From an uncultured Planctomycetaceae bacterium (GTDB lineage: Bacteria > Planctomycetota > Phycisphaerae > UBA1845 > UTPLA1): a DNA stretch of 25,833 nt. The translations under genes and the position numbers were made by a program. This document shows positions 14,108-22,747 of the stretch, piece by piece; positions within the stretch are counted from its first letter, which is position 1, and each line of letters begins with the position of its first letter. Below the pieces are notes generated by a model. The model had not been told where the DNA came from, made no database searches, and was given only the letters and a program-made list of their open reading frames with translations. Location: positions 1 through 25,833 of the forward strand of contig CALLKH010000052.1 in assembly GCA_938008425.1 (NCBI GenBank), in the 5' to 3' direction.

Positions 14108-14126
14108 TTGACGTTTGTCTAAACGT
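14108..14126 (+). promoter_or_regulatory. TTGACG with overlapping inverted repeat, candidate operator
   Basis: TTGACG at 14108-14113 resembles a -35 element and overlaps the perfect inverted repeat ACGTTT-GTCT-AAACGT (14111-14126), about 42 bp before the lipoprotein start. No matching -10 is seen at 17 bp. It could be a repressor site, but this is inference. Confidence 0.3.
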
Positions 14127-14167
14127 TGTGCGGAGCGTCGTGTTCTTCTTCATTGAGGGGAGATCTC

Positions 14168-14647
14168 ATGCGAATTCTCCTGGGCATGGGGCTGGCGTGC
14201 ATGCTGTGCGGGTGCAGCGGTCGGTCTGAGAGCCCGACCAGTGAGCCGGCGAGTTCGAGTTCCATGGAGCCGGCTCGATCCGAGAAGCCCTTGGACTCGA
14301 CCACGCCCGAATCGACGGCGGGAGTTTCACCGAGTGGATCATCCGAGGTGCCGGCTCGGAAGCTGACCGAAACCGAAAAGATCGAGGCGCTGATTCTGCA
14401 TATTGAAACGCTCTCCGACGCCGTTTTCATTCGCAATAGCGCGGAGCATGACTGTGCGGCCGCCGCCAAGCACATGCGCGACAAGTGGAACTGGAAGAAG
14501 AAGGAGATTCACACCGCGGGCGATTTCATTCGCGTCGCGGCCACGAAGTCGTCCACGAGCGGCGAGATCTATCGAATCAAATTCAAGGACGGGCGCGACG
14601 TGGCATGCGGGGAGTATCTCGAAGCGAAGTTGAAGGCGATGGAGTAA
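14168..14647 (+). CDS. DUF5329-like lipoprotein
   Basis: This 159-aa predicted lipoprotein has signal peptide MRILLGMGLACMLCGC with the cysteine at residue 16 after LCG. It is followed by about 55 residues of Ser/Pro/Glu-rich linker, then a conserved-looking domain from LTETEKIEALILHIETLSDA. The pattern VFIRNSAEHD, AAKHMRDKW, AGDFIRVAATKSSTSGEIYR and FKDGRDV resembles the DUF5329 family by recollection. The family's function is unknown, and membership should be tested with a profile. The ATG at 14168 has GGGGAG 6 nt upstream; an upstream in-frame start would destroy the signal peptide. It ends 37 bp from the convergent GlmU-like gene with no obvious terminator between them. Confidence 0.75.
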   Translation: MRILLGMGLACMLCGCSGRSESPTSEPASSSSMEPARSEKPLDSTTPESTAGVSPSGSSEVPARKLTETEKIEALILHIETLSDAVFIRNSAEHDCAAAAKHMRDKWNWKKKEIHTAGDFIRVAATKSSTSGEIYRIKFKDGRDVACGEYLEAKLKAME

Positions 14648-14684
14648 CAGAGATCGGAACGAGGTCAGCGAATCGACCGGGCTC

Positions 14685-15920
14685 TCATTCCGCCGCTTCA
14701 ATCCGCTTCGCTTCCTCGGCAATCGACATGAACAACTGCTGCTCGGCGTCGGAGTAGACGCGCTTGCGCCGGGCGACCACCTTCAGTGCCACGGCCAGAG
14801 CCCGGTGCGGGTCGTTTTCCTGTCGACCTTCATCCGTCAGCCAGCTGAAACTCGGCAGGAATTTCGGCGCGTAGCTGCTGCAAAAGACGTTGGACGCGTA
14901 GCCGATGACGCAGCCCGTCGGCAGCGCGGTGTTGATGCCCGTCTTGGTGTGGTCGCCGATGATCGAACCGACAAACATTTCGCCGCTGTTCACTTCGCGG
15001 CCGTTGATCGCGACTTTCACGGGGCCGTAGGTGTTCTTCAGATCGCTCGTGACGGTGTCGGCGCCGAGATTGACCCACTCGCCGATGTAGCTGTGGCCCA
15101 CGAAGCCGTCGTGCTGCTTGTTTGAGTAGCCGTGAAAGATCGTGCCCTCGACCTCGCCGCCGACCTTGCAGAAGGCGCCGAGGCTCGTTCCGCCGCGGAT
15201 GTTGGCGCCCGACTGGATCGTGCAGTTGTCGCCGATGAAGCACGGTCCGCTGATCGTCACGTTCGGATTCACCGTGACGTTTTCGCCGATGTAGATCGGG
15301 CCCTCTTCGGCGTCGAGAACCGTGGCGGGTTTGATCTTGCTTCCCTTCCCGATCCAGACGGCCGTCTCATTCAGAAAGTGCACGCCGTCGTAGACCTTGC
15401 CGAGCCGGGCGCCCTGGCCGTGATGGGCGGCCTGCCGGGTGATCTCTTCGGCGTTGGCGTGGATGAGTTGCCAGGGAAAGTTGATCAGCGTGTAGGCGCC
15501 GGCCGGCGCGGAAGCGGCCTGAAGATTCTTTGTCGCGGCCTTGAGCGCCTGCGGATTCGAGAGCGTTTCAAAGCTGAGCTGCTTCGCGACCTCGCCCGAC
15601 AAGTTGGCCGCGACGAGCGTATCGCCTTCCCAGATGGCCGAATCGATCGGCAGATTGATCGCCGAGCGGATCAGGGCGCGGCCGTTGATCCAGAGCTGTC
15701 GATCAGCGGCGGGGGCCTGATTGACCGGCAGCTTCCATCGATCACCCATCACATTGGCAATGAGCGGGCGCACGAAGAACGCGGTCGCAGTTCGCCCGAA
15801 GGCGTGTTCGACCTTGTCGCGGAGATTGTTGAAGCCGCAGCGCAGGTTGAAAGTCGCCCGAGAGTAGACGAGCGGGAGCAGGTTTGCACAGCCGTGGTCT
15901 TCGAAGAGGACGAGTGACAT
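14685..15920 (-). CDS. GlmU-like sugar nucleotidyltransferase with left-handed beta-helix
   Basis: This 411-aa protein resembles the putative sugar nucleotidyltransferase family whose N-terminus is GlmU-like. The opening LFEDHGCANLLPLVYSRATF and LRCGFNNLRDKVEH are characteristic. From about residue 165 a hexapeptide-repeat left-handed beta-helix runs through GPIYIGENVTVNPNVTISGP and IGDNCTIQSGANIRGG to GSIIGDHTKTGINTALPTG. It probably makes or modifies a nucleotide sugar for envelope polysaccharide, but it lacks a classic LxxGxGTRM pyrophosphorylase loop, so the exact reaction is uncertain. The ATG at 15920 follows TATAAT by 8 nt and has no Shine-Dalgarno sequence (the mRNA would read CCGCCUCC), suggesting leaderless expression. 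It is the last of the minus-strand cluster. Confidence 0.82.
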   Translation of the reverse strand: MSLVLFEDHGCANLLPLVYSRATFNLRCGFNNLRDKVEHAFGRTATAFFVRPLIANVMGDRWKLPVNQAPAADRQLWINGRALIRSAINLPIDSAIWEGDTLVAANLSGEVAKQLSFETLSNPQALKAATKNLQAASAPAGAYTLINFPWQLIHANAEEITRQAAHHGQGARLGKVYDGVHFLNETAVWIGKGSKIKPATVLDAEEGPIYIGENVTVNPNVTISGPCFIGDNCTIQSGANIRGGTSLGAFCKVGGEVEGTIFHGYSNKQHDGFVGHSYIGEWVNLGADTVTSDLKNTYGPVKVAINGREVNSGEMFVGSIIGDHTKTGINTALPTGCVIGYASNVFCSSYAPKFLPSFSWLTDEGRQENDPHRALAVALKVVARRKRVYSDAEQQLFMSIAEEAKRIEAAE

Positions 15921-15939
15921 GGAGGCGGATTATATCGCA
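15921..15939 (-). promoter_or_regulatory. TATAAT -10 element 8 nt before the ATG (leaderless)
   Basis: On the minus strand TATAAT occupies 15934-15929, then CCGCCTCC (15928-15921), then the ATG at 15920. The preceding bases make CGATATAATCC, identical to the 11-mer before the methyltransferase gene. The spacer is anti-Shine-Dalgarno-like, so ordinary ribosome binding is excluded. No -35 is evident. Confidence 0.6.
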
Positions 15940-15965
15940 GGTGCGACGGGCGGGGAGTGGCGGGC

Positions 15966-17357
15966 TCAGGGCTCCACGGTCCCGGCGTCGCCCGGCTGAG
16001 ATTCATCCGATGGGTCAAATCTCGGGTAGCCCTCAAGCAGCTCCCAGCAGTTCTGGCCGCGGTCGACCAGTGGGCGGCCGTTGGCCTTGCCGGGATCGAG
16101 ATTGTCGCGAAGGATCAGAATGAGATCGGAGCAGACGGCCGGGCTGGAGTAGAAGTAGTTGTGGCCGACCCAGTCGGTATTGGCCCGCACATCGATGAGG
16201 CTGAGTTTGCGCGCCATGCCGATCGCCTCACGGTCCCTGATCGAGAGTTCGGCGAATCGAAGCTGCCCGATGCGTTTGATGCTGGCGAAGAGCCAGCCGG
16301 AAATGCCGATGGCCTTGTCATTCTCCGACACGTAGATGGTGAATCGCTCGAACGCCTGGCCGAGGTGCTCGGCGCTCAGTCTCTGGGTGGAGACCTCGAA
16401 ATCCATATCGGGCGCGGCCAGGATGACGTTGCCGATCCTGAGTGCGTCGCGGGCGGTAAGCTCGCCGCAGCGTTTTTCGATGACCAGCTCGCGCAGCGCG
16501 GTGACGAGCACGTCGGTTCCGCGACTGTGGGCGATGAGATGAACCTTCTCAATCTCCGCACAGGCGGCGAGCGATTTGAGAAACTGCTTGAGATGAAAGA
16601 CGGTGAATTCGCCGGACTCGCGATCGTAGTTGTAGCCGCGGAGGGTGAGGCCGCTGCCGGCGGGCCAGGTGTAGAAGATCGGCACGCCCTGTCGGCCGAT
16701 GAAGTGCCAGATCTGTGCGATGACGACTGCGGGCTCTTCGAAGGCGTTATTGAAGCCGTGAATGTAAACGAAAACTTCCTTGCGGGGCGTCTTGGCGAGT
16801 TGCTCGGCAAGAAGCTCGTGAAACTTCTTTTCGGCGGCTTCGAACTCGGCGCCGGCGAACTCCGCCGTGACCGATTCGACGTTTGTCGCATCGGGCGAAG
16901 CGGGCGTTTCGGGGAAGCTGCCGATCTCGATCGGCGGGTGGATTTGAAGATCCAGCGCCTTTGATCGGAAGGTTCGGCGGCTCTGCTTGACGGTCTCCTC
17001 CCACGAGAGGCCCTCGCCGATGCCCACATCGCAGGTGCCGAAGGCGAGCGATCGCGAGCGGCGATAGCCGTACCGGGTGCCACCTCCGTTGCGCAGCGGC
17101 TGGCCCTTGCGATCGGTGGCGTAGATCAATCGGGCGCGGTCGCCGCGCAGGGCTTCCGGCACGTCTGCGAACGGGTCATTCTCGGCGTGGACGAGGACCG
17201 TCGGCGATTCCGACATGGGAATCCCGCAACCGGTCAGGGCGACCGCGGTGAGGATCGCAACACCGAGAAATGCGGCCGGCCGGCGCAGGCACCGACGGCT
17301 TGCAGTCCGTGAAGACTGCGGCGCGCGTACGCGTAGCCGTGACACCTTTTTGGTCAT
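15966..17357 (-). CDS. DUF900-type alpha/beta hydrolase lipoprotein
   Basis: This 463-aa predicted lipid-anchored hydrolase has signal peptide AFLGVAILTAVALTGCGIP with lipobox LTGC. The core carries KEVFVYIHGFNNAFEEPAVV, the family's HGFNNxF motif, then the nucleophile elbow VHLIAHSRGTDVLVTALREL with Ser in HSRG. The later AAPDMDFEV and a GHNYFYSSP segment are candidates for the acid and histidine regions. These features match DUF900 (a lipase-like fold). Substrate unknown. Two starts compete: ATG 17357 has GGAG 6 nt upstream and is used here; ATG 17372 overlaps the gltX TGA as ATGA. Either way the gene is likely co-transcribed with gltX. Confidence 0.85.
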   Translation of the reverse strand: MTKKVSRLRVRAPQSSRTASRRCLRRPAAFLGVAILTAVALTGCGIPMSESPTVLVHAENDPFADVPEALRGDRARLIYATDRKGQPLRNGGGTRYGYRRSRSLAFGTCDVGIGEGLSWEETVKQSRRTFRSKALDLQIHPPIEIGSFPETPASPDATNVESVTAEFAGAEFEAAEKKFHELLAEQLAKTPRKEVFVYIHGFNNAFEEPAVVIAQIWHFIGRQGVPIFYTWPAGSGLTLRGYNYDRESGEFTVFHLKQFLKSLAACAEIEKVHLIAHSRGTDVLVTALRELVIEKRCGELTARDALRIGNVILAAPDMDFEVSTQRLSAEHLGQAFERFTIYVSENDKAIGISGWLFASIKRIGQLRFAELSIRDREAIGMARKLSLIDVRANTDWVGHNYFYSSPAVCSDLILILRDNLDPGKANGRPLVDRGQNCWELLEGYPRFDPSDESQPGDAGTVEP

Positions 17358-17368
17358 CGCTTTCTCCG

Positions 17369-19015
17369 TCATGCACTCCCACGCAACGCGAGGCAACGCT
17401 TGATGCGGTTCAGCGTCTTCTCCCGGCCGAGCAGTACGAGCGTCTCGCCGATGCCGGGGCTCACGGGCCGGCCGGCCACCGCGACGCGAATCGGCTGGGC
17501 CGCGTCGCCCATGCCGACCGACTCGGACTCACAGAACTGCTTGATCAGGGCGTCCACCGCGTCGGCCGTCCAGGGTTCGAGCTTCTCCAGCAGCGGGAGC
17601 AGCTTCGAGAGGTTTGCATAGCCGGCGCCGTCCTTCTTTTCGAGCACCTTCTTCACCGCGGCCGGGTCGTACTGCACCACTTCATCGGGGGCGAAGAGAA
17701 TTCCCGCCTTCGCATCGACGTCCTTGAGCGTTCGCATGCCCTTGCAGGCTTCGAGCAGCCGGACGAGCGTGGCGTCGTCGAGCGAGGCCATGTGCGAGCC
17801 GCTGACCTGCGCCCAGTCCTTGAAGGCCGCGAGCAGACGATCGGGCGCGGCGGTCGCGCAGTAGTCGGTGTTCATCGCGAGCAGCTTTTCGCGATCGAAG
17901 CGGCCGGCGGTCTTGTTGATGCGATCGAGCGAGAAGCTGTCGATCATTTCCTGCAGGGTCAGCTTTTCTCGATCCTCGCCGGGCGACCAGCCGATCAGGG
18001 CGACGAAGTTCAGGAGCGCCTCGGGCAGATAGCCGGAGGCGCGAAAATCGTGAACGTCGATTTCCGGAATGACCACGCTGGCCGCATCGGCCAGCCGGGC
18101 GACCTGCGACATGTCCAGCTCGGTGTCGGCCTTGTCGAGCCAGCGGTCCATCGCATCAGCCGGGCACGATGCCAACTCAGCGGCATGTTCCTTCGTCCAG
18201 GCCTTGCTCTTCAGCCGCTCCTTGACGGCCGTTCGGACGACCTTGTGCTTGTCGCGCTTGCTCATCTTGGTGCCGTCGATGTTGAAGACGAGCGGCAGAT
18301 GGGCGTATTTCGGCGTCGAATAGCCGAGAGCCCGCTGGATGAACACGTGCTTCGGCGTGTTCATCAGGTGCTCCTGGGCGCGCAGGACGTGCGTGACCTT
18401 CATCAACTCGTCATCGACGACGACGGCGAAGTGGTACGTCGGCCAGCCGTTGGATTTGACGATGACGAGGTCCTCAACTTCGCCGGCGCCGAAGGTGACG
18501 TCGCCGAGTATCTCGTCATGGACGGTGATCGGCTCATCGGGCACGGCGAATCGAACGACGACGGGCCGGCCCTCGGCGCGGGCCTTCTCGGCGTCGGCCT
18601 CGGTTGGAAATTTCTCCGGGCGCGGATAGCGAAAGCTCACCTTCTTTTCCGTCGCCTCGCGGCGCATGGCGTCGAGTTCTTCGGCGGTGTCGAATGCGTA
18701 GTAGGCGCGGCCGCTCTTCAAGAGCGCCTGCTCGGCGGCCTTGTAGAGGTCGAGTCGCTGGCTCTGGTTGTAGGGGCCGACAGGTCCGCCGACTTCGGGG
18801 CCCTCATCCCAGTTGATGCCGAGCCATCGCAGGTCGTCGCGCAGCTTCTGGTCGGCGCCTTCGATGTTGCGCTGAATGTCGGTGTCTTCGATGCGAAGAA
18901 TGAACGTGCCGCCGTGTCGTCGGCAGTAGAGCCAGTTAAAGAGTGCGGAGCGGGCGCCGCCGACGTGAAGATAGCCGGTGGGCGAAGGAGCGAATCGGGC
19001 ACGGATGGTGGTCAT
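17369..19015 (-). CDS. gltX: Glutamyl-tRNA synthetase with insertion after KMSKR
   Basis: A class I synthetase charging tRNA-Glu, 548 aa against about 470 in E. coli. The HIGH-like motif is RFAPSPTGYLHVGGARSALF at the N-terminus, followed by FILRIEDTDIQRN. The signature loop is DGTKMSKRDKH near residue 250. Normally a short linker leads from KMSKR to the (Y/F)RxxGYLPEALLN segment. Here about 65 extra residues (near 255-320, rich in Lys, Ala and Asp) intervene before FRASGYLPEALLNFVALIGW. The C-terminal anticodon-binding domain is present. The start ATG 19015 sits at the beginning of homology. The gene ends in an overlap or near-overlap with the DUF900 gene. Discriminating or non-discriminating specificity cannot be read from sequence alone. 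Confidence 0.95.
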   Translation of the reverse strand: MTTIRARFAPSPTGYLHVGGARSALFNWLYCRRHGGTFILRIEDTDIQRNIEGADQKLRDDLRWLGINWDEGPEVGGPVGPYNQSQRLDLYKAAEQALLKSGRAYYAFDTAEELDAMRREATEKKVSFRYPRPEKFPTEADAEKARAEGRPVVVRFAVPDEPITVHDEILGDVTFGAGEVEDLVIVKSNGWPTYHFAVVVDDELMKVTHVLRAQEHLMNTPKHVFIQRALGYSTPKYAHLPLVFNIDGTKMSKRDKHKVVRTAVKERLKSKAWTKEHAAELASCPADAMDRWLDKADTELDMSQVARLADAASVVIPEIDVHDFRASGYLPEALLNFVALIGWSPGEDREKLTLQEMIDSFSLDRINKTAGRFDREKLLAMNTDYCATAAPDRLLAAFKDWAQVSGSHMASLDDATLVRLLEACKGMRTLKDVDAKAGILFAPDEVVQYDPAAVKKVLEKKDGAGYANLSKLLPLLEKLEPWTADAVDALIKQFCESESVGMGDAAQPIRVAVAGRPVSPGIGETLVLLGREKTLNRIKRCLALRGSA

Positions 19016-19183
19016 GGTGCTCTGCTTCTGATCGAGGTTCCGGGGTTGTCATGGCCGGCAATTCCGCGCGGGGCGCGTCACGCCGGCGTTGCATGTTTGG
19101 CGATGTCGCGCATCGCGCGCCGTTCACGATTCTCGCCGATTTCCCGGAAAACGCCAGTTGCTGACCGGCGTCCATAGCGGAGT

Positions 19184-20377
19184 CTATTCCATTTTGAATG
19201 CGAACTTGTGCTTGAAATGCAGATAGTAGAGTCCGATGAGGCGCATGGAGATGATCATGGTCAGCACTGAACCCGCTTCACCGGCGATGCGGCCGCCGAA
19301 GAATCCGAAGACGCCGACGCCCCTCTCCCTGGAGCCGAGACCGATCTCTTCCAGAAGGCTCGCGCCCAGGGTGGTCATGATCAAGAATGCGACAGCGACA
19401 AGCAGCAGTAGCCAGATCGCCAGGTACGGCAGAATCGTCTTGGCGATCGTCTCGGCGATCAGGTGAGGCGTGGCCAGCACGCCGGTCATCTCGGTGGCCG
19501 CCAGAAGCACCAGTATCGGCCAGATGAAGATGCCCAGACCGGTCCAGAGGATGAACATGACAGGATTGCCCTCCATCACACCTTGATAGACCAGCACCAG
19601 GTATGCGCCCATCGGAATCAGCGCGACAGCCATTGTGCCGATGAAATGGAGGAAGGGCTTCAGAACGGCCTCCCAGACGCCGCCCTCCAAGGTCGCCGCC
19701 TTGTAGTCGTCCGAGCCGCTTGCCGTATCGCCCACGACGTTCATATAGACGGCGGCCATATAGAACGTGACAAAGATTCCAAGCCATGTGAACGAGCCGG
19801 CGAAGTTCAGGCCGATCAGAAAAATGGTATTCAATGCGTTTCCGACCGTGGCGAAGGGAAAGATAAAGGCGTGCGCCAGGTCCACCCAGAAGGAACGCAG
19901 CGGCCCCCCCGTCACGCTCTGGGCGACGCGCGATCGCGCCATTCGCACCGGGTCCTGGGCGTAACCCAGTTCAGTCGGCGCCTCGGCAGGCCCCCCGACT
20001 GGCACCGCCGCCGGAGGCTGGACCGGTACGGACGGCGCGCTCTGTGAATCGATGGCGGCCGACAACAGATCGCGATCGGAAAAGCCGATGACATCGTCGG
20101 CAATGTTCAGAAGCTGGTCGTCGAGATTGACGGGAACAGGCTCGGGTGACGGAGTCCCGGCACTTGGCTTGCTTTGTGCCGCGGCGGGGGAATGGCGGGG
20201 TGTCGTCGGGTTGGGTCGCCCCGGCTCCTTGGCCGCCGGGCTTTCGGCATGGGACTTGAACTTCGCCGCCGGCACGCGGAACTTCTTCGCGCACGAGGGG
20301 CACTTGATGACCTTGTCGGCGGCCGTGGAAGGAATCTTCAGGCTCGTGCCGCACGTGCATTTGACGCGGATGACCAT
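19184..20377 (-). CDS. Zinc-ribbon membrane protein of unknown function
   Basis: This 397-aa protein begins with a zinc ribbon: VKCTCGTSLKIP, then IKCPSCAKKFRVPAAK, four cysteines in a CxC...CxxC layout. A Pro/Ser/Ala-rich linker of about 110 residues follows. From about residue 150 there are about six hydrophobic segments (for example AFIFPFATVGNALNTIFLIG, LGIFVTFYMAAVYMNVV and ILPYLAIWLLLLVAVAFLI). The end, RLIGLYYLHFKHKFAF, is basic. I do not recognise a named family with confidence; no catalytic motif is visible. The ATG at 20377 is chosen because it immediately precedes the ribbon and has AGGG 5 nt upstream; a longer in-frame start at 20476 adds unrelated sequence. The rhomboid-like neighbour also carries N-terminal zinc ribbons. 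Confidence 0.75.
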   Translation of the reverse strand: MVIRVKCTCGTSLKIPSTAADKVIKCPSCAKKFRVPAAKFKSHAESPAAKEPGRPNPTTPRHSPAAAQSKPSAGTPSPEPVPVNLDDQLLNIADDVIGFSDRDLLSAAIDSQSAPSVPVQPPAAVPVGGPAEAPTELGYAQDPVRMARSRVAQSVTGGPLRSFWVDLAHAFIFPFATVGNALNTIFLIGLNFAGSFTWLGIFVTFYMAAVYMNVVGDTASGSDDYKAATLEGGVWEAVLKPFLHFIGTMAVALIPMGAYLVLVYQGVMEGNPVMFILWTGLGIFIWPILVLLAATEMTGVLATPHLIAETIAKTILPYLAIWLLLLVAVAFLIMTTLGASLLEEIGLGSRERGVGVFGFFGGRIAGEAGSVLTMIISMRLIGLYYLHFKHKFAFKME

Positions 20378-20444
20378 GACAGCCCTCATGCCCATTTCAT
20401 GCGGTGCCCGGCGCCTCGCCCCGATCGAACCATACTGTTGAATC

Positions 20445-21956
20445 TCATACGGATGGCGTAGACAGGCGTTTGTCACGTCCTGGCCCGAGCACGGCTGTTA
20501 TCATATCGCCGCCGCGGGCGTCAACCAAGCGAAAGCCCACCAGAATCAGGGCGATTGCCGCTCCCGCGACGAATCCGCCGAGGTGGGCGAAATGCGCCGT
20601 CTGGTCGTTCCAGGAAATGAGTACGGCCGATAAATCCATCGCGAAATAGAGGCCGACGACGGCGAAGCCGCGGACGGGGAAGATCGCGAGACTGAAGCGG
20701 GGTTCGGTTCGAAGAGTGAACCAGCGGATCCACGCCGCCATGTGCAGGGGATGGAGCGTGAAGAAGACGAGATACATTCCCGCAAGGCCCATCACCGCGC
20801 CCGAGGCGCCGACCATCGGCGACGGCATCTGGCCGACGGTGCTGAGCTTGTGCACGACGCCCGCGGCGGCCGCGAGGGCGAGATAGAGCGGCAGCATCCA
20901 CCGGTTTCCGACCAGCGCGTTGACCCGCCCGCCGAAGACCAGCAGAAAGATCACGTTGACGATGAGTTCCCACGGACTGGTGTGCAGTGCGGCACAGGTG
21001 AACAGCTGGTGCCACTGGTATGGCCCATGGCACTTGTTCGGATTGCTGAGCGACCGGTGCGCCGTCAGGATCAGCTTGTCATCGGCGGCGTAAAGCCGTT
21101 CGATCCAGTTCGAGCCATACATGGAGAAATAGCGGAGATCCTCCTCGCCCTCGGGGCCGCTGCGGGCGACCTCCTCGGTGACGAGAAAATCGAGCTGATT
21201 CTCAAACGCCTCCCGGTTTCCCCAGTGCCCCGAGCGGTAGCGGGCGCGAAGCTCATCGGCGGTGGGCGCCTGGTCACCGGACCAGAGCATCATGTCGCGC
21301 CAGCCCGTTGAGCCGGTCGGCACGATTCGCGTCTGGATCAGAAAGAGCAGGCTGAACAGAACGGTGATCGCCGCGAGGCCGCGCGTGATCCACGGCTTTC
21401 GCAGGCCGTAAGCCTCGGAGGCGATGGGCAGGATGCCGAGGGGAACAAACCAGCTGATGAATCTCAGCGACTTTTCGACGGCCGGGTAGATGCCGTCGAG
21501 CCTGCTTTCGTCCTGCGTGATGAGCGCGCGGCCGGTGCGCAGGTCGACGCCGCATGCGACGCAGACGAAGGTGAGTCGATCGAAGGTGTTGTTGCACCGC
21601 GGGCAGGTTCGATCTGTGGAACGCACCGGGCGACGGGGCGGCGCAATCCGGCCGCCGGCGGAGGGGGGGACGATGTCGACCAGTGTCAGGTCGCCGGCGC
21701 TGGCGGCCGATGGTCGGATTGGATCGGCGTTCTGTTCGGGTTGGACATCTGGTTCGAGCGGCGGCGGCGCGGTCGGCGTGGCGTCATCCAATCGATGCAG
21801 CTCGTCAACGATCGCGTCGTCTTCGTCTGGTTTGCGGCTGCGCGGTCCCCGGGCGGAGAGAATCGCTCCGCAGCGCGGGCAGGGAACGTCCCAGCTCGAC
21901 AACGGCGTATCGAGCGGAATGCGCTCTCCGCAATGGCAGAATAGAAACTGTGCCAA
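20445..21956 (-). CDS. Rhomboid-family intramembrane protease with N-terminal zinc ribbons
   Basis: This protein of about 503 aa carries two zinc-ribbon modules: FLFCHCGERIP with VPCPRCGAIL, then RTCPRCNNTFDRLTFVCVAC. A transmembrane rhomboid domain follows. Rhomboid features are WHQLFTCAALHTSPWELIVN, the active-site motif VGASGAVMGLAG (Ser in GASG) and the helix bearing the catalytic histidine, AHFAHLGGFVAGAAIALIL, so the Ser-His dyad looks intact. It probably cleaves membrane proteins; substrates are unknown. A long segment between the first membrane span and the core (about residues 220-310) is unusual. TTG 21956 is preferred (GGGGG upstream, homology starts there); TTG 21998 is in frame. 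It ends 68 bp before the zinc-ribbon membrane gene. Confidence 0.85.
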   Translation of the reverse strand: MAQFLFCHCGERIPLDTPLSSWDVPCPRCGAILSARGPRSRKPDEDDAIVDELHRLDDATPTAPPPLEPDVQPEQNADPIRPSAASAGDLTLVDIVPPSAGGRIAPPRRPVRSTDRTCPRCNNTFDRLTFVCVACGVDLRTGRALITQDESRLDGIYPAVEKSLRFISWFVPLGILPIASEAYGLRKPWITRGLAAITVLFSLLFLIQTRIVPTGSTGWRDMMLWSGDQAPTADELRARYRSGHWGNREAFENQLDFLVTEEVARSGPEGEEDLRYFSMYGSNWIERLYAADDKLILTAHRSLSNPNKCHGPYQWHQLFTCAALHTSPWELIVNVIFLLVFGGRVNALVGNRWMLPLYLALAAAAGVVHKLSTVGQMPSPMVGASGAVMGLAGMYLVFFTLHPLHMAAWIRWFTLRTEPRFSLAIFPVRGFAVVGLYFAMDLSAVLISWNDQTAHFAHLGGFVAGAAIALILVGFRLVDARGGDMITAVLGPGRDKRLSTPSV

Positions 21957-22086
21957 GGCCGGCCCCCGCAGGCTCGCGCCCGTCGTTCGGGATGGCAATC
22001 GCGCTATGCGCGTGGAATCGAATCGTTTCGAAGGCGCCGCCTGTCGTTACGGACGCGCTGACCCCGGACGGCCCGTTTGCTCACTG

Positions 22087-22725
22087 TTACTCGGCCGAGC
22101 CCGTGGGAACTTCCGTCGCCGGCGCCGGTGCGGGCGACGGCGCTGTCGGCTCGGCGCTTTCGGTCGGAGCGGCGTCCTTTTTCTTTGGCGCGTCCTTCGG
22201 CGGCTTCTTGGCCGGGACGAGTTTGACCGGCGCGAGCACCATGGTCATGCGGCGGCCCATCAGCCTCGCCGGCTGATCGACCTTGGAGATGTCGGCGAAC
22301 TTCTGCACGATTTCCGTGAAGGTTTCGGCCGCGATGTCCTGGTGGAAGCGCTCCCGGCCGCGAAACAGCATCGTGAAGAGCACGCGGTCGCCGTGCTCGA
22401 GGAACGTCTTGGCGTGCTTGAGCTTGACGTCGAGATCGTGCTCCTCGGTCTTCGGCCGCAGTCGAACTTCCTTGATCTTCTGCTCGTGATGCTTCTGCTT
22501 CGACTTCTTGGAGAGCTGATACTTGTGTTTGCCGTAGTCCATGATCCGGCAGACGGGCGGCCGCTCATTCGGCGACATCTCGACCAGATCGAGGCCGGCG
22601 TCGCGCGCCATCTTCAGCGCCTCGTCGGTCGGAACGATGCCGAGCATTTCCTTGTTGTGATCGATCAGTCGGATCGGCGAAATGCGAATCTGCTCATTCA
22701 CTCTGAGTCGTACGTTGTTAGACAA
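22087..22725 (-). CDS. infC: Translation initiation factor IF-3 with C-terminal extension
   Basis: IF-3 binds the 30S subunit and proofreads initiation. Family signatures are RLRVNEQIRISPIRLIDHN at the start, LDLVEMSPNERPPVCRIMDY, a lysine-rich linker (HKYQLSKKSKQKHHEQKIKE) and a C-terminal domain including ARLMGRRMTMVLAPVK. After it comes an extension of about 45 residues rich in Ala, Pro and Lys, not found in E. coli IF-3. The best start is TTG 22725, with AAAGGA 6 nt upstream, just before the conserved domain; the in-frame ATG at 22791 lies inside thrS and would add unrelated residues. E. coli infC also uses a rare start and is autoregulated through it. The gene follows thrS, a classic order, but rpmI and rplT do not follow. 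Confidence 0.95.
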   Translation of the reverse strand: MSNNVRLRVNEQIRISPIRLIDHNKEMLGIVPTDEALKMARDAGLDLVEMSPNERPPVCRIMDYGKHKYQLSKKSKQKHHEQKIKEVRLRPKTEEHDLDVKLKHAKTFLEHGDRVLFTMLFRGRERFHQDIAAETFTEIVQKFADISKVDQPARLMGRRMTMVLAPVKLVPAKKPPKDAPKKKDAAPTESAEPTAPSPAPAPATEVPTGSAE

Positions 22726-22747
22726 GCACCATCCTTTCAAATGAGAA

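Noticed and set aside
17270..19177. Plus-strand frame of 635 codons
   Set aside because: It is antisense to gltX, a certain gene. No recognisable motif occurs; the length follows from high GC.
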